Source: Bacillota bacterium (GTDB lineage Bacteria > Bacillota > Clostridia > Peptostreptococcales > Anaerovoracaceae). From it: 6,196 nucleotides of DNA. Positions within the stretch are counted from its first letter, which is position 1, and the number at the start of each line of letters is the position of its first letter. This document shows positions 4,528 to 6,196 of this stretch, one piece after another. The position numbers and the translations under genes were made by a program. Under the pieces are notes generated by a model. The model worked only from the letters and a program-made list of their open reading frames with translations. It did not search any database and had not been told where the DNA came from. The DNA lies in the NCBI GenBank assembly GCA_016286935.1, contig JAEEUO010000075.1:1-6196 (forward strand). The letters are read 5' to 3'.

Positions 4528-5384
4528 TTGAGGGTCCCTCTTTCCGTTTCGACCGTATCGCCCGAGTGGACGTACCGCAGCCGATCGCCCATGATCGCCT
4601 TCATTCGCTCGTAAGCGGGAACGCCGGTGCAGTGGCCGGTGCAGAAGCACGTATGGAAGCCGAGCAGCGCCTCCGCCGTTTCGTCGATCTCGGCGAGCTC
4701 ACCGTCCGTATACTCCGTCTTTTTCATCAGGTGGAAGCCGCTGATCGCCGTGTCCGGGTCCGCGTCGAAGCGCCGCCGGTATTCCGCGAGGATGTTGAGC
4801 ATGCCGTTGTGGGCGCAGCCGGAGAGCAGGACGCGGCGGTCGCCCTCCGCGATCACGAGGCACTGTTCGTGGCGGAAGTCGTCCTGGACGTACCTGCCCG
4901 CGACGCGTTCGCGCATCCGGCGGTTCGTGAACGGAACGTCCCGCACGCGATTCCGGACGGTGAACAGGAAGAGTTCGTCGTCGATCCGGTAATCGCCGTC
5001 GAGAAAAACGACCTGGGGAAGCGCCGCGATCGCCTTGTCGATCCCGATGTAGCGGTACCGCTCGTCATCCGGCACGTCCGCGGCGCCGGTATCCGAATAA
5101 TAGTCGCCCGTCGCGGCGCGCTGGAGATAGATCGCCGCGCGCGGGTTGAGCGCCGCGAACGCGGGTATCCCGCCGGAGTGGTCGTAGTGGCCGTGGCTCA
5201 GAACGACCGTATCCACGCCGGTCAGGTCGATCCCGAGCTTTTCCGCGTTTTTCAGCGTCTCGTCGGACGGGCCGAGATCCATCAGCAGCTTGTGGCACGC
5301 GGTTTCGATATAAAACGACAGGCCATGGGCGGCCGCGCATCCCGCCGCGCCTTCCGTATTCTCGATCAGATTTACGATCCGCAT
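4524..5384 (-). CDS. MBL-fold metallo-hydrolase, COG1237/MJ0301-like (286 aa)
   Basis: A cytosolic metallo-beta-lactamase-fold protein with the signature of the group that includes MJ0301, annotated in methanogens as a dihydropterin ribofuranosylaminobenzene phosphate synthase. The N-terminus has I-E-N-T (7-10) and LLMDLGPSDETLKNAEKLGID (33-53). The metal motif H-G-H-Y-D-H-S-G-G is at 64-72. R-H-E-Q (171-174), S-G-C-A-H-N-G (188-194), G-F-H-L (216-219) and C-T-G-H-C-T-G (248-254) follow. In bacteria this group is common but mostly without known substrate, and the pterin function should not be carried over. The start is supported by AGAGGGAA about 9 nt upstream, lying inside the end of the Sel1 gene, whose stop is 4 nt before this ATG. 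Its own stop overlaps the esterase start. Confidence 0.9.
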   Translation of the reverse strand: MRIVNLIENTEGAAGCAAAHGLSFYIETACHKLLMDLGPSDETLKNAEKLGIDLTGVDTVVLSHGHYDHSGGIPAFAALNPRAAIYLQRAATGDYYSDTGAADVPDDERYRYIGIDKAIAALPQVVFLDGDYRIDDELFLFTVRNRVRDVPFTNRRMRERVAGRYVQDDFRHEQCLVIAEGDRRVLLSGCAHNGMLNILAEYRRRFDADPDTAISGFHLMKKTEYTDGELAEIDETAEALLGFHTCFCTGHCTGVPAYERMKAIMGDRLRYVHSGDTVETERGTLK

Positions 5385-5388
5385 CGCT

Positions 5389-5823
5389 TTATTCCCTCTT
5401 CAGATCGGAAAGCATATCATACGCCGCGTCGTACCCGGCGTTGGCCGAGCGACGAAGCCATCCCATGGCCTCGTCCTTGTTCTTTTCAAAGTCCTTTGTG
5501 AGAAGGATCTTCGCGACGTTGTACATCGCCTCCGGGACGTCCTGCTCCGCCGCGCAGAGAAACCATTTATACGCCTGATCCAGATCGGGCTCTGTCCCTC
5601 TGCCGGACCAATACATAAAGCCCAGCGTAAACTGCGAGATCGCGTCGCCGCTTTCCGAGGCGACCGTCAGATAGCGCAGTGCACGGTCCAGATCCTGCGG
5701 AATGTTCCAGCCGTAATAGAATTCCTTCCCGAGGAACGCGCACATTTCCGGGTCGCCCTCCTCGCACAGTTCGATGACCGCTTTCAGTTTTTCTTCCAGT
5801 TCCTGATCCATCTTGTTCACCAT
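5389..5823 (-). CDS. Sel1-like (TPR) repeat protein (144 aa)
   Basis: A small soluble all-helical protein made of about three Sel1-type repeats of 36 residues: roughly 24-59, 60-95 and 96-131, plus a partial fourth. Repeat signatures are visible as L-G-x-x-Y/F-Y-x-G followed by D-x-x-x-A-x-x-Y/W-L/F and an A-x-x-G or A-x-x-x-D end, for example AISQFTLGFMYWSGRG and DQAYKWFLCAAEQ. Such repeats bind proteins or peptides and act as adaptors. No signal peptide is present, so it is cytosolic here. Its ATG overlaps the stop of the preceding gene by 7 nt with no clear ribosome-binding site, so translation is probably coupled; Met5 is an alternative start. It is followed after 4 nt by the MJ0301-like MBL gene. 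A partner cannot be named. Confidence 0.88.
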   Translation of the reverse strand: MVNKMDQELEEKLKAVIELCEEGDPEMCAFLGKEFYYGWNIPQDLDRALRYLTVASESGDAISQFTLGFMYWSGRGTEPDLDQAYKWFLCAAEQDVPEAMYNVAKILLTKDFEKNKDEAMGWLRRSANAGYDAAYDMLSDLKRE

Positions 5824-6196
5824 TCAAGCCCCGCCCGGTCGTACGCCCGGTGGAGGTTGTTGTGTATAACGATATAGCAACGGCTCGCTTCATAGTTATC
5901 GACGGCGGGGTGGCCCGCTTCCGAGCGGTTGGACGCCTTCGCAAACGCGGTTTTCTGGTCGTCCGGAGACAGCTTCGGATCGTACGCGGCGGAGATCGCA
6001 TTCCGGTTGTCCTCCTGGAACGCGCGCAGATCCTCGTACTCATCCTCGATCAGATTCTTCGCGAGCCTTTCCGTCAGGACCTCACGAAGCTCTTTGGAGA
6101 TCCGGACCGGGAAATCGCGCTCGGACCTGATCCGCGTCCGCAGATCCTGGGGCACGGGATAATGATAGTGTCCGCGCAAATAGGTGCCCTCCGTAA
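5817..6196 (-). CDS. Unrecognised ORF, probably C-terminal part of a gene cut by the right edge
   Basis: The frame is open from the right edge to a TGA at 5817-5819 that overlaps the Sel1 start. No ATG is present near the N-terminal side. Either the gene begins outside the window, or it starts at TTG 6179 (120 aa), which has GGAGGG placed 7 nt upstream. The visible residues before that TTG (T-E-G-T-Y) read like ordinary protein, so I favour a longer gene. The protein is soluble and charged, with a long helical stretch (about SKELREVLTERLAKNLIEDE) and an Asn/His-rich tail containing RCYIVIHNNLHRAYDRAG. The segment Y-P-V-P-Q-D-L-R faintly resembles the start of some tyrosine-recombinase N-terminal domains, but no catalytic domain follows. 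No function is proposed. It heads the coupled leftward run as seen here. Confidence 0.7.
   Translation of the reverse strand, partial: TEGTYLRGHYHYPVPQDLRTRIRSERDFPVRISKELREVLTERLAKNLIEDEYEDLRAFQEDNRNAISAAYDPKLSPDDQKTAFAKASNRSEAGHPAVDNYEASRCYIVIHNNLHRAYDRAGLEW

Noticed and set aside
4528..4650. N-terminal extension of the esterase to 4650
   Set aside because: The extra 41 residues are Arg-rich and overlap the MBL gene; the ATGA overlap at 4524-4527 and the family's usual N-terminus support the shorter form.
3532..5501. Two further long plus-strand frames (3532-4470 and 4566-5501) opposite the hydrolase genes
   Set aside because: Both are antisense shadows of genes with clear catalytic motifs, and their composition is Arg/Val/Ala/His-rich without motifs.
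1..6196. CRISPR array, tRNA, rRNA, insertion sequence or phage genes
   Set aside because: No spaced direct repeats, cloverleaf, transposase motif, terminal inverted repeats or structural phage proteins were seen on either strand.

Overview
The window is a gene-dense stretch of a bacterial chromosome. By eye the GC content is around 60%. Shine-Dalgarno (SD) sequences are strong and close to AGGAGG, genes are short and tightly packed in directons, and the protein families are a GNAT acetyltransferase, Phd/YefM-RelE, a membrane diguanylate cyclase and COG1237-type metallo-hydrolases. Together these suggest a GC-rich Clostridia-type Firmicute, possibly of gut or rumen origin. That assignment is inferred from family flavour and ribosome-binding sites, not from a marker gene.

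Layout. (1) Positions 1-36 hold the first 12 codons of a leftward gene, probably a GNAT acetyltransferase. (2) A compact divergent promoter region (about 37-139) also drives a rightward pair: a 186-aa soluble acidic protein, tentatively Imm63-like, and a 41-aa single-pass membrane peptide. (3) A promoter whose -10 box sits at the centre of a perfect 32-bp palindrome drives a rightward type II toxin-antitoxin operon: Phd/YefM-type antitoxin and RelE/ParE-type toxin, overlapping by 8 nt. (4) Converging on it from the right is a leftward unit: a seven-helix membrane diguanylate cyclase (GGDEF) with its own promoter, followed by a 76-aa two-helix membrane protein that looks translationally coupled to it through a hairpin. 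(5) Upstream of that, also leftward, is a five-gene run from the right edge: an unrecognised ORF (possibly cut by the window), a Sel1-repeat protein, an MJ0301-like metallo-beta-lactamase-fold (MBL) protein, an EsteraseD-type alpha/beta hydrolase and a second MBL hydrolase. The first four genes overlap or nearly abut; the last is 25 nt away.

Functional reading. The TA operon is a recognisable self-contained module with a clear autoregulatory site. The GGDEF protein is predicted to make c-di-GMP in response to an unknown membrane signal, and it lacks the canonical inhibitory I-site. The MBL-esterase-MBL cluster looks like a small hydrolytic pathway, but no substrate can be named from sequence. 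No tRNA, rRNA, CRISPR array, insertion sequence or phage module is visible. I see no convincing wholly new multi-gene system. The less ordinary signals are the palindromic TA control region, the hairpin with the stop codon in its loop, and the unidentified small proteins.
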